Assembly: GCA_023259055.1 (NCBI GenBank)
Contig: JAHFQZ010000002.1
Location: 62,001-126,000 of the forward strand
Reading direction: 5' to 3'
DNA: 64,000 bases
Origin: Nitrosomonadales bacterium
GTDB lineage: Bacteria; Pseudomonadota; Gammaproteobacteria; Burkholderiales; Gallionellaceae
Position 1 is the first letter of the stretch. Every line of letters starts with the position of its first letter. A program made the position numbers and the translations under genes. The notes beneath the pieces were generated by a model. That model was not told where the DNA came from and did no database searches. It was given only the letters and a program-made list of their open reading frames with translations. Positions 18,594-28,211 of the stretch are shown here, one piece after another.

Positions 18594-18672
18594 AACTTGC
18601 ATTATTTCTATATCCTATTAAAATGGTCGGGCATTATTATGCAATCAACCAATCTTATTCAAGGAATCCAAA

Positions 18673-18933
18673 ATGGCTCACAATTGCGCAAATAGCACCT
18701 CCCCAGATATGCGTTACCCGTTCGATGCCCGTGGCGTCGCCAAACGCTTCCGTCACGCCGCCATATTCGGCGCATTTGACTCGCTGAATCCCGGCGAAAC
18801 CATGCATTTCTGCAACGACCACGACCCGCTACCACTGCTCGCACAATTCAAGGACCGCTACGGTGATGGCGTCGAAATCAGTTATGTTGCCCGTGAGCCA
18901 GGCCAGATCATCATCGATTTCCTGCGCAAGTAA
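18673..18933 (+). CDS. DUF2249 domain protein
   Basis: An 86-residue protein with the DUF2249 (SirA/TusA-like fold) pattern: DARGVAKRFRHAAIFGAFDSL, PGETMHFCNDHDPLPLL and REPGQIIIDFLRK, quoted in parts. DUF2249 genes often occur next to NnrS, hemerythrin-like or Fe-S repair proteins in denitrifiers; the biochemical function is not established. AAGGA lies seven bases before the ATG. The next gene, a membrane protein, begins 11 bases after the stop, so they share a transcript. The leader contains GCATTATTATGC, a small palindrome near 18630 that could be a regulator site. Confidence 0.8.
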   Translation: MAHNCANSTSPDMRYPFDARGVAKRFRHAAIFGAFDSLNPGETMHFCNDHDPLPLLAQFKDRYGDGVEISYVAREPGQIIIDFLRK

Positions 18934-18944
18934 ATAACTGCGTC

Positions 18945-20078
18945 ATGCAGGTTCTGCTGGTGCTGATGGCAGCGGCGAGTTTCGCCGATGCCGTCGCACT
19001 ACCTTTGCTCCACCCGCTTCCGTCCGCTGCACACATCCACCTCGCCCTGGCTGTCGGCGTCATGCCGCTGATTTTCGGCGCAATGATTTATTTCGTCCCG
19101 GTACTGACGCGCAGCGCCATCGCCCCGATTGGCGTGCGCCTGATTCCGCTGTTGATGCTGATCGCGGGTGCGCTGGCGTTCTTTTCCTTTGCCACATCCA
19201 GCCAGAATTATTATCTCGCCGCATTCATCGCGCTTGCTACGGCAACGGCATTCGCAGTGTGGGTTATTCGCCGCGCCGCTGGCTCAATAGGCCAACCCCA
19301 CCCCTGCCTCTACTGGTACCTCGGCGCAGTTGTCTGCCTGATATTGGCGCTTGCAGCGGTTTCCGCGATGGCGCTGTGGCCAGAACAACGTCTTGCTTTG
19401 AAGCGCCTTCACCTGCACCTCAACACTTTGGGATTCATCGGGCTGACCGCAATTGCCACGCTGCAAGTATTGCTGCCCACCACCGTCGGGCGGCCCGACC
19501 CGCAGGTTGGCGCGCGACTGCATCAGGATTTGAAGTGGGCATTGAGCGGCACGCTGCTGATCTCAATTGGGGCGGCCTGGTTCAAACCTCTGGCTTATCT
19601 TGGCGCGTTGCTGTGGATGATTCCTCTGGTGCGTTTGGCCAAGGCTTGGTACTCGCTTTATCTTCAGGAAATTTTTAAGTTCCATGGCGCGGCCTCATCG
19701 CTGGCCGCGGCACTGGCCGGATTCGTTGCCGCCCTGCTTTTTGGCTCGCTGCATGCGGACAGCATCCTGAGTACGACAGATACCGCCCATGCGTTCATCC
19801 TTGCTTTTCTGTTCCCTCTGGTGACCGGCGCGGTCAGCCATCTATTTCCGATCTGGGCACGCCCGGGCATGCAAACCGCATGGCACGCGCTGATGCGGCA
19901 ACGGCTTGGGGCCGGCGGCGGCTACCGCGCGTTGCTGTTTCTGGCCGGAGGAATCCTGCTGGGTCTGGGCTGGCGCGGTGGACTGGTGCTTTCCATAGCA
20001 GCGCTGATTGCCTTCTTGCTGCAACTCGCGTCAACAGCCCGCTGCCGCGCAAGTGCTGCAACTGCGCCGCATGAATGA
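18945..20078 (+). CDS. Polytopic membrane protein, NnrS-like
   Basis: A 377-residue protein with about ten to twelve membrane helices. His residues sit at helix ends in AAHIHLALAVGVMPLIFGA, KRLHLHLNTLGFIGLTAIAT and HAFILAFLFPLVTGAVSHLFP (quoted in pieces), the kind of placement seen in haem/copper-binding NnrS-like proteins. No certain family match can be made by eye. Its context (DUF2249 before it, a second such protein at 22623, and a MIP18-type Fe-S factor) supports a part in nitric-oxide or Fe-S stress. The start lacks a strong ribosome binding site and may depend on coupling to DUF2249. Confidence 0.6.
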   Translation: MQVLLVLMAAASFADAVALPLLHPLPSAAHIHLALAVGVMPLIFGAMIYFVPVLTRSAIAPIGVRLIPLLMLIAGALAFFSFATSSQNYYLAAFIALATATAFAVWVIRRAAGSIGQPHPCLYWYLGAVVCLILALAAVSAMALWPEQRLALKRLHLHLNTLGFIGLTAIATLQVLLPTTVGRPDPQVGARLHQDLKWALSGTLLISIGAAWFKPLAYLGALLWMIPLVRLAKAWYSLYLQEIFKFHGAASSLAAALAGFVAALLFGSLHADSILSTTDTAHAFILAFLFPLVTGAVSHLFPIWARPGMQTAWHALMRQRLGAGGGYRALLFLAGGILLGLGWRGGLVLSIAALIAFLLQLASTARCRASAATAPHE

Positions 20079-20201
20079 AGCAAATTATTCATGACTTGCG
20101 GCTTGAAGCAAATTGAACTTCTAAACCGATGGCAACTCAGACAGCACCGTTTTAGTCATTCTGACGACTGATTTTTTTATCGTACCCTCAAGGAGATGTA
20201 A

Positions 20202-20711
20202 ATGTTTGCACAATGGAAAATTATTATCGCAATTCTGCCCACTGCCGCGCTGCTGGGCATGGGCGCAAATGCCGCACTGGCCGAGGAACATAATCATGAT
20301 GCGCATGCGCATCACGCGGCACAGTCGGCGCAACCGCAGCTTTCGCTTAATAACGGCAGCAAATGGGAAACCGATAACAACCTGCGCCTTGGCATGACCC
20401 GCATCCGCGACGCGCTGTCAGCAGACCTCCCTGCGATCCATTCCGGCAAAGCCACAACGGAGCAATACCAGGCACTGGCGCGGAAGACGAACGACCAGAT
20501 TGCGTTCATGGTGAAAAACTGCAAGCTGGATCAGAAAACGGATGTGATGCTCCATCTGGTACTGACCGACATCATGGCCGGCGCGGATGCCATGGCAGGA
20601 AAAGACATCAACGAGGCGCGCAAGGGCGCTGAAAAGATTGCCGGAGCCTTGGACAACTACGGCACCTATTTTGCCCATCCCGGCTGGCATGGCGTGAAGG
20701 CGACGCACTAA
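20202..20711 (+). CDS. His-rich exported helical protein, unknown function
   Basis: A 169-residue protein with a signal peptide (residues 1-28, ending GANAALAEE). A His-rich stretch follows (HNHDAHAHHAA, residues 31-41), then a helical domain with no Cys pair of cytochrome type. The His run is a likely metal-binding tail (Cu, Ni, Zn or Fe); the remainder looks like a four-helix bundle (WETDNNLRLGMTRIRDAL, KTNDQIAFMVKNC). A good ribosome binding site, AAGGAG, precedes the ATG. It lies between the two NnrS-like genes, so an accessory metal or NO role is plausible but unproven. I do not recognise the family with confidence. Confidence 0.6.
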   Translation: MFAQWKIIIAILPTAALLGMGANAALAEEHNHDAHAHHAAQSAQPQLSLNNGSKWETDNNLRLGMTRIRDALSADLPAIHSGKATTEQYQALARKTNDQIAFMVKNCKLDQKTDVMLHLVLTDIMAGADAMAGKDINEARKGAEKIAGALDNYGTYFAHPGWHGVKATH

Positions 20712-20771
20712 ACACGAATCTGGTTTACATCGTTTTACGAACCCCGCCATCACGAAGCGGGGACAAGAAAA

Positions 20772-22031
20772 ATGCCTTCAGAAGAAATCAAGATCAAGCT
20801 GTTCGATATGGTGCTCTGCTTTTCGCGGGCGCTCGATCTCATGCACCCCAAAATATCCGACCACCATCTCCGGGTGGCTTACATTGCGTGCTGTATAGCC
20901 GAGGAACTCGGTTTTTCATTAACTGAAATTCAAAACGTGCTGATCGCCGGCGCGCTGCACGATGTCGGAACAGCCTCGTCGGCGCTCAGGTTAAGCATTC
21001 TCGACCATGCGCTAAATAGCTATCGGCTGGAACATGCTGAACTCCCGGAGGATATACACAATCATGGGTTCGAAGGTTTCGAACTCATGCAGCATTTTCC
21101 ACCCTTCGCGCAGGCGGCTTCGGCCATCCGTTATCACCATGTGGAATGGGATTTTGGCCGGGGCAGCGAGTTTGCCGGGGAACCTGTACCACTGGTGGCT
21201 TCCATCCTGTATCTCGCTGATCGTGTTTCGGTGATGCCCACAGCGGAGAGAAGCTGTCTTGAACAAGCTGCAGAAATACGCGCAGCAGTCGCTGCCGATA
21301 CTGGAAAATGGTTCATGCCTGAAGTCGTTGCAGCCTTCCAGGAAGCTTCCACACCTGAATCATTTTGGCTCGACGTAATGTGTCCGCACAAGGAAGCGAT
21401 TATCCATGACCGTTTTGGAGGACACGAAATCGAGCTTAACCTGGATGCACTGCATGAGTTGGCCAAGGTGTTCGGTAAAATAATCGACTATCGCAGCCCC
21501 TTTACCGCCACGCATTCGAGTGGTGTAGCGGCGGTTGCCGAGATGCTGGGGCAGCGCCTCGGTTTTTCATCGGCGGAGAGCAAGTCGCTCAAAATTGCCG
21601 GCTATTTGCATGATATCGGCAAGCTCGCTGTACCGACCGAGATTCTCGATAAGCCGGAAAAGCTGACCAGAGAAGAAATGCTGGTCGTAAAGCAACATCC
21701 GTACTATACCTTCCAGATACTTTCTATGGTGCCAGGTTTGGAGGAGATAAATACGTGGGCATCGCTGCACCATGAGCGCCTTGATCTTCACGGATATCCG
21801 TTCCGGTCGCGTGAGATCCCGCTCGGCTCACGCATCATAGCTGTTGCCGACATCTTTACGGCTATCACCGAAGATCGTCCATACCGAATGGGAATGGATC
21901 GCACGCGTTCAATTGAAGTTCTTGTACAGATGGTTCTCAATAAGGCAATCGATGGGGAGATCGTTGCTGTGCTGCGTAACAACTATGATGAATTCCATCG
22001 CATCCGCAGTCTGTCGCAAGGAAATTTATGA
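20772..22031 (+). CDS. Tandem HD / HD-GYP-type phosphodiesterase
   Basis: A 419-residue soluble protein with two HD-superfamily halves. The first (about residues 15-190) has LIAGALHDVG and IRYHHVEWD. The second (about 225-405) has GYLHDIGKLAVP and HHERLDLHGYPF, close to the HD-GYP signature HHExxDGxGYP with Leu in place of the first Gly. HD-GYP proteins hydrolyse c-di-GMP to GMP; the metal ligands look present in both halves. No receiver or sensor domain is attached. Its position inside the NnrS-like cluster links c-di-GMP turnover to that pathway, opposite in effect to the two GGDEF proteins upstream. Confidence 0.85.
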   Translation: MPSEEIKIKLFDMVLCFSRALDLMHPKISDHHLRVAYIACCIAEELGFSLTEIQNVLIAGALHDVGTASSALRLSILDHALNSYRLEHAELPEDIHNHGFEGFELMQHFPPFAQAASAIRYHHVEWDFGRGSEFAGEPVPLVASILYLADRVSVMPTAERSCLEQAAEIRAAVAADTGKWFMPEVVAAFQEASTPESFWLDVMCPHKEAIIHDRFGGHEIELNLDALHELAKVFGKIIDYRSPFTATHSSGVAAVAEMLGQRLGFSSAESKSLKIAGYLHDIGKLAVPTEILDKPEKLTREEMLVVKQHPYYTFQILSMVPGLEEINTWASLHHERLDLHGYPFRSREIPLGSRIIAVADIFTAITEDRPYRMGMDRTRSIEVLVQMVLNKAIDGEIVAVLRNNYDEFHRIRSLSQGNL

Positions 22032-22236
22032 TGAGAAACATATGCAAAAAGAAGTTGGAGTGTTGGACTGCGCAGCTTGTTCATGTCTCCTGGCGGTCAT
22101 GGCAATTCGCTGCATTAATGAAAACAACCGTGAATCTCCATTGAGCGTTTCCCTCTCTCCAACCCCTGATGGAATCACTAGCCAATCGACCATGCTATCA
22201 AGAGACTATAGCGAAGGCGCTGGTTATCCGGGATTG

Positions 22237-22257
22237 CGGGAGATACTATCTCTCCCG
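22237..22257 (+). other. Short perfect hairpin before the MIP18-type gene
   Basis: CGGGAGA and TCTCCCG form a perfect seven-base stem with a seven-base loop, 30 bases before the ATG of the Fe-S factor gene. There is no long T-run after it, so it is a weak terminator candidate or a leader structure. The surrounding 255-base gap 22032-22286 holds a 77-codon open frame without recognisable character, which I do not call. Confidence 0.35.
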
Positions 22258-22286
22258 TCGAGTTTCACGATTTGAAGGAATGCTCA

Positions 22287-22604
22287 ATGTCACAACCTGA
22301 AATGCCCACAAGGGAAATTGTCCTGAATGCGCTGCATAACGTCATTGATCCTGAAGTCGGCGTGAACATCGTCGATCTGGGCCTGATATACGGCGTGGAA
22401 ATTTCCGGCAATAAACTGCGCGTTGATCTGACCATGACCACACCGGCTTGCCCGATGGGAGACATGGTTATGGAGGATGCCCGGCGAGCCTTGACCGGAC
22501 TGGTACCAGCGGGTGCAGAGATCGACCTCAACCTGGTATGGGAACCACCGTGGAGTCCGGACAAAATGAGCGAGAAGGCACGCGATCATTTCGGGTGGGA
22601 ATAA
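22287..22604 (+). CDS. MIP18/DUF59-type iron-sulfur cluster assembly factor
   Basis: A 105-residue protein of the SufT/PaaD/MIP18 (DUF59) family: NALHNVIDPEVGVNIVDLGLIYGV, quoted as its landmarks DPEVGVNIVDLGLIYG, and TTPACPMGDMV with the conserved Cys. Members help load Fe-S clusters into target proteins. I start at the ATG at 22287, because AAGGAA lies six bases before it; the TTG at 22272 overlaps that site. The NnrS-like gene follows 18 bases after the stop. This pairing is common in NO-related clusters and fits repair of nitrosylated Fe-S proteins. Confidence 0.88.
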   Translation: MSQPEMPTREIVLNALHNVIDPEVGVNIVDLGLIYGVEISGNKLRVDLTMTTPACPMGDMVMEDARRALTGLVPAGAEIDLNLVWEPPWSPDKMSEKARDHFGWE

Positions 22605-22622
22605 GCGCACCGAATCGAAATT

Positions 22623-23711
22623 ATGACCACTATACAACCTGGTAATTTTGGCGTTTCATTCCGGCTGCCGCTCCTGATTCTTGGATTCGCTTCTCTGGCA
22701 TCCGGAATATTGGCCGGCCTTGCGCGCTTGGGCTGGGGGGTACCGCTCCCGTCGGCGCAAATAGTCATGATGCATGGACCACTGATGATTTGCGGCTTCC
22801 TGGGTACAGTCATAGGCCTTGAGCGGGCTGTTGCGCTGGGTCGGCGCTGGGCCTATGCTGGCCCACTATTGACCGGACTGGGGGGAGCCGCCCTCATGCT
22901 CGGCCTCCCACTTGCTGTGGGCGCAACAGCGATGGTGCTTGGAAGCGCCGTGCTGTTTACCGGAACCACCATGATCATGCTGCGCCAGCGCGAACTATTT
23001 TTGGCCACCATGGTGTTCGGCGCAGCCAGTTGGCTGGTTGGCAATTTGTTGTGGTTGACCGGCACCGGCGTATCAGGTGTTGTTGTGTTGTGGATCAACT
23101 TTCTGGTGCTGACCATTGCTGGTGAGCGTTTGGAGCTATCACGTTTCCTGCCCCCATCCCCCGTAGCCAAAAAAATCTTCATGGCCATCCTCGCCGCGCT
23201 TCTGGCGGGTGCCATCCTCAGCGCAACAGGTTTCGGCACTTACATCTATTGCATCGGCCTGCTCGGGCTGGCGCTGTGGCTATTGCGCCAGGACATCGCT
23301 CGTCGCACGGTAAAAGAACAAGGGTTGACCCGGTTTATCGCCGTATGCCTGCTCTCAGGTTATGCATGGCTCGCCATCGGCAGCATCATGCTGCTTGTTT
23401 CAGGCGGGCTGAATGGGTTGGCCTACGATGCGGTGCTGCATGCCATCCTGATCGGCTTTGTGTTTTCGATGATATTCGGCCACGCACCGATAATCTTCCC
23501 CGCAGTGGTGCGGGTCAGGATGCCTTATCACCGGACTTTCTACGTGCCATTGTTGGTGCTGCACGCGTCACTACTGATACGCCTCGCCGGCGATGGGTTG
23601 GCGCTGCCGGAACTGCGCAGCCTTGGTGGATTATTGAATGCAGCAGCGCTAGTGCTGTTCATCCTGAGCACCGTCACTAGCGTAATCCGTGGTTTTCGTA
23701 ATAAGAATTGA
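22623..23711 (+). CDS. Second polytopic NnrS-like membrane protein
   Basis: A 362-residue protein with about twelve hydrophobic helices. MMHGPLMICGFLGTVIGLERA and HAILIGFVFSMIFGHAPIIFP (given in parts) place single His residues inside helices, as in NnrS-like and haem-copper-oxidase-like families. It differs enough from the 18945 protein that they are at most distant paralogues. It is co-directional with the Fe-S factor just upstream. A role in NO tolerance or haem/Fe-S protection is inferred from context only. It ends 50 bases before the convergent end of the LplT-like gene. Confidence 0.62.
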   Translation: MTTIQPGNFGVSFRLPLLILGFASLASGILAGLARLGWGVPLPSAQIVMMHGPLMICGFLGTVIGLERAVALGRRWAYAGPLLTGLGGAALMLGLPLAVGATAMVLGSAVLFTGTTMIMLRQRELFLATMVFGAASWLVGNLLWLTGTGVSGVVVLWINFLVLTIAGERLELSRFLPPSPVAKKIFMAILAALLAGAILSATGFGTYIYCIGLLGLALWLLRQDIARRTVKEQGLTRFIAVCLLSGYAWLAIGSIMLLVSGGLNGLAYDAVLHAILIGFVFSMIFGHAPIIFPAVVRVRMPYHRTFYVPLLVLHASLLIRLAGDGLALPELRSLGGLLNAAALVLFILSTVTSVIRGFRNKN

Positions 23712-23760
23712 AAAATATTTCACCTGCCTTTATGAGGCTCGTGCAAGGTGCAGTCGATTT

Positions 23761-25077
23761 TTATCTTAAGTTTGCGCGCAGCCAGGCCACGAAACGCGAC
23801 CAGAATTCCGGCGCCTGCTTGAAGATGTAGATTGCCACCGCAGCATTGCACAGCGCGGCCGCACCGAACAATTCCGGAATGGACAGCCCCGCGCTTAGCA
23901 GTGCCGCTGCGGCCAATGCACCTGCCACCATGAACAGCGCGTTCATGATGTTGTTGCTCGCAATTATGCGTGCCCGATGCGCTACGTTGCTGCGCAGTTG
24001 TATCAAAGCATAAAGCGGCACAATGAAAAATCCGCCGAACGCACCCACTGCACACAGATCAAATAAAACTCTCCACACACGGGGCGTGGCAAGCAACGCC
24101 AGCGCCGTAGCCGGTTCGGCACCGGGCGACAGCGTCGGCGAGGCCCATAACAGATCCAGTCCGAAAACCGTCAGGCCGATCGCGCCTAGCGGCACAAGGC
24201 CGATTTCCAGTCTCTTGCCGGACAGACTTTCGCACAGTAGTGAGCCGATGCCGATACCGACTGTGAAGGTCGCCAGCAGCAGCGTGACTGTGGTTTCCGT
24301 TCCGCCCAGCACATATTTTGTATACGCCGGAAATTGCGTGAGGAACAACGCACCGTACAACCAGAACCAGGAGATGCCGATGATGGACAGGAACACCGAG
24401 CGGTTCTCGCGGGCAAAAGCGATGTTGCGCCAGGTTTCGCTGAACAGGTTGGGATTGACGCGCAGTTGCGGCTCCGGCGCAGGCGCGTTGGGAATCTTGC
24501 GGCTGGCAAGGTAGCCTGCTATCGCCACTAGCAGACCGCCGGCGGTGATCCACAGCGTTCCCGATTCAAGCCCCGCGATCAAACCACCGGTCAGCGTGCC
24601 AAGCAGAATCGCGATGAAGGTGCCCGCCTCAACCAGAGCGTTGCCGCCGACCAGTTCTGCTTCCTTGAGATGCTGCGGCAGGATCGCGTATTTGACCGGC
24701 CCGAACAGCGTCGAATGCATGCCGAACAGAAACAGCGCGAACATCAGCAGCTCCAGACTGCGCAACGCAAAACCCGCACCCGCAATCAGCATGATGCCGA
24801 TCTCCAGCAGCTTGACCAGACGCGCGAGCAACGCCTTGTCATACTTGTCGGCAAGCTGACCGGCTGTCGCGGAGAATATAAAAAACGGCAGGATAAAAAT
24901 TCCCGCCGCCATGTTCGCCAGCAGCTCCGGCTTCAGTGTTGTCCAGCTGGCCGCCTTGAAGGTGAGCAACACGATCAATGCGTTTTTGAACAGGTTGTCG
25001 TTGAACGCGCCGAAAAATTGCGTGATGAAAAACGGCAGGAAACGCCGCGTTTTCAGCAATTCAAATTGTCCGCTCAT
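23761..25077 (-). CDS. lplT: MFS transporter, LplT-like (lysophospholipid flippase)
   Basis: A 438-residue protein of the major facilitator superfamily with twelve predicted helices. The N-terminal FFGAFNDNLFKNALIVLL and later SGKRLEIGLVPLGAIGLT and GGFFIVPLYALIQ segments are those of LplT, which flips lysophospholipids across the inner membrane for reacylation. No fused acyltransferase domain is present, and no aas gene lies nearby, so the partner must be elsewhere. The ATG at 25077 (MSGQFELL) follows GGAG at six bases; the longer frame from 25107 lacks such a site. It is divergent from thiC. Confidence 0.85.
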   Translation of the reverse strand: MSGQFELLKTRRFLPFFITQFFGAFNDNLFKNALIVLLTFKAASWTTLKPELLANMAAGIFILPFFIFSATAGQLADKYDKALLARLVKLLEIGIMLIAGAGFALRSLELLMFALFLFGMHSTLFGPVKYAILPQHLKEAELVGGNALVEAGTFIAILLGTLTGGLIAGLESGTLWITAGGLLVAIAGYLASRKIPNAPAPEPQLRVNPNLFSETWRNIAFARENRSVFLSIIGISWFWLYGALFLTQFPAYTKYVLGGTETTVTLLLATFTVGIGIGSLLCESLSGKRLEIGLVPLGAIGLTVFGLDLLWASPTLSPGAEPATALALLATPRVWRVLFDLCAVGAFGGFFIVPLYALIQLRSNVAHRARIIASNNIMNALFMVAGALAAAALLSAGLSIPELFGAAALCNAAVAIYIFKQAPEFWSRFVAWLRANLR

Positions 25078-25228
25078 GCAGTTCTCCGCTGTAAAAAATC
25101 CGCGCACACAAGATGTCGATCGCTACGGTGCAGACAGGCATTGTATGCAATAAACCACGCTCAAATGCAGGTCATTGTTGAATTTCCAACTTGCTTTTGC
25201 CCCACCATTCCAGTAACTTGCCTACCTC

Positions 25229-27219
<1,991 letters not shown>

Positions 27220-27242
27220 GTCTGGGAAAAGCAGTTGATCAT

Positions 27243-27270
27243 TGTAGGAGCGTGCCCTGCCCGCGAAAAC
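27243..27270. repeat. REP-like palindrome after thiC
   Basis: TGTAGGAGCGTGCCCTGCCCGCGA is very close to the common Pseudomonas-type REP core (TGTAGGAGCGG..CCCGCGA). GGAGCG/CGCG-type halves can pair imperfectly. It sits 24 bases behind the thiC stop and before mntA, at the left border of the accessory segment. One copy only was seen. Confidence 0.45.
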
Positions 27271-27348
27271 CGGTTCAGCAGAACATATAGACTCTTCATC
27301 TCTATCAGCCGCTAGAATTGTGCAACCAAACAAAGACGACCGATAGTC

Positions 27349-27639
27349 ATGCGCCCTTCCGTAGCGCTGCAAACCCACCGTGATGCGATCCGTGAGATCG
27401 CCTTGCGCCATCGCGTGCGCAACGTGCGCGTGTTCGGCTCAGTGCTTCATGGAAACGATACCGAAGACAGCGACCTCGATCTGCTGGTTGAGCCCACTTC
27501 CGAAACTACGCTTTTTGATATTGGCGCAATCCAGTATGAATTGAAAAAGCTGCTCGGCATATCCGTAGAAGTACTGACACCCGGTGCACTGCCTGACAGT
27601 TTTAAGGATCGCGTAATGAAAGAAGCCTTGCCCATATGA
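27349..27639 (+). CDS. mntA: MNT-domain nucleotidyltransferase antitoxin MntA
   Basis: A 96-residue minimal nucleotidyltransferase. The active-site motif GSX10DXD is exact: Gly30-Ser31, Asp42 and Asp44 in FGSVLHGN...SDLDLLV. In characterised MntA-HepT pairs this enzyme adds AMP units to a Tyr of the HEPN toxin and thereby neutralises it. The stop overlaps the start of the HEPN gene by four bases, as usual for these pairs. The pair lies between intact thiC and a duplicated thiC tail, so it is an acquired cassette. Confidence 0.9.
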   Translation: MRPSVALQTHRDAIREIALRHRVRNVRVFGSVLHGNDTEDSDLDLLVEPTSETTLFDIGAIQYELKKLLGISVEVLTPGALPDSFKDRVMKEALPI

Positions 27640-27998
27640 GCAAGACCGATGCGCTCCGCCTGCCGGAATACCTTCACCATATTCTCGAAGGGATTGAGCG
27701 CATCCAGCGTTATGTCGATGACATGGACGAGGTTGCATTTCTGAAAGACCGAAAGACGCAAGACGCGGTGATAAGAAACTTTGAAGTTATCGGTGAAGCA
27801 TCGCGCAACATCGAGCGCTACCACAAACATTTTGCCGACGAACACGATTATCTGCCGCTAGGATTCGCCTACGAAATGCGCAAAGCGCTTGCGCATGGAT
27901 ACTTCAAGGTGGATATGAAAATTGTCTGGAAGACTATCCATGCCAACTTGCCGGAGCTGCACGCTCAAGTCAAACATCTGCACGACGAAATCAAATAA
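27636..27998 (+). CDS. hepT: HEPN-domain toxin HepT (DUF86)
   Basis: A 120-residue all-helical HEPN RNase toxin. The catalytic RX4HXY motif is intact: Arg82, His87 and Tyr89 in MRKALAHGYF. Tyr89 is the expected AMPylation target of MntA. HEPN toxins of this group cut RNA, often tRNA or mRNA, when freed from the antitoxin; the exact target here is unknown. The gene is coupled to mntA by an ATGA overlap, and its stop lies only two bases before the diverged thiC tail. Confidence 0.9.
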   Translation: MSKTDALRLPEYLHHILEGIERIQRYVDDMDEVAFLKDRKTQDAVIRNFEVIGEASRNIERYHKHFADEHDYLPLGFAYEMRKALAHGYFKVDMKIVWKTIHANLPELHAQVKHLHDEIK

Positions 27999-28000
27999 GC

Positions 28001-28117
28001 CTGCGCGACCACGCAGCACAGCAAGATGTGGACGAGCAGACCGCGCTCAGCAAAGGCATGGAGCAGAAGACTGAGGAGTTTGTAAAACAGGGCGGGCAGT
28101 TGTATCGCAAGGCTTGA
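28001..28117 (+). pseudogene. Second, diverged copy of the thiC 3' end (38 codons plus stop)
   Basis: Translating 28001-28117 gives LRDHAAQQDVDEQTALSKGM followed by EQKTEEFVKQGGQLYRKA and a stop. The end of the intact ThiC is [20 protein letters not shown] then [18 protein letters not shown] and a stop. The frame and length are the same, with roughly a quarter of residues different. There is no upstream part of a gene and no start, so this is a fragment. The differences exclude a recent copy of the local gene. It looks like the tail of another species' thiC that came with the mntA-hepT segment, or the old local tail displaced by it. Confidence 0.9.
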
Positions 28118-28129
28118 GCTAACACATCC

Positions 28130-28159
28130 TTAAAGACAAAAAGAGCCGCAATGCGGCTC
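28130..28159 (-). terminator. Rho-independent terminator for the Mrr-like gene
   Basis: On the minus strand GAGCCGC-ATT-GCGGCTC (seven-base stem, three-base loop) is followed by TTTTTGTCTTT. It lies about 50 bases behind the stop of the Mrr-like nuclease gene and is well formed for termination in that direction. Confidence 0.8.
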
Positions 28160-28211
28160 AAATTCGTTTGTGAGAATCGTGCTCGCCCCTGAATTTCCCA
28201 GCTCTAAGCGC

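Noticed and set aside
22042..22275. 77-codon frame MQKEVGVLDCAACSCLL..
   Set aside because: No family resemblance, no clear ribosome binding site, and it includes the hairpin; treated as a gap.
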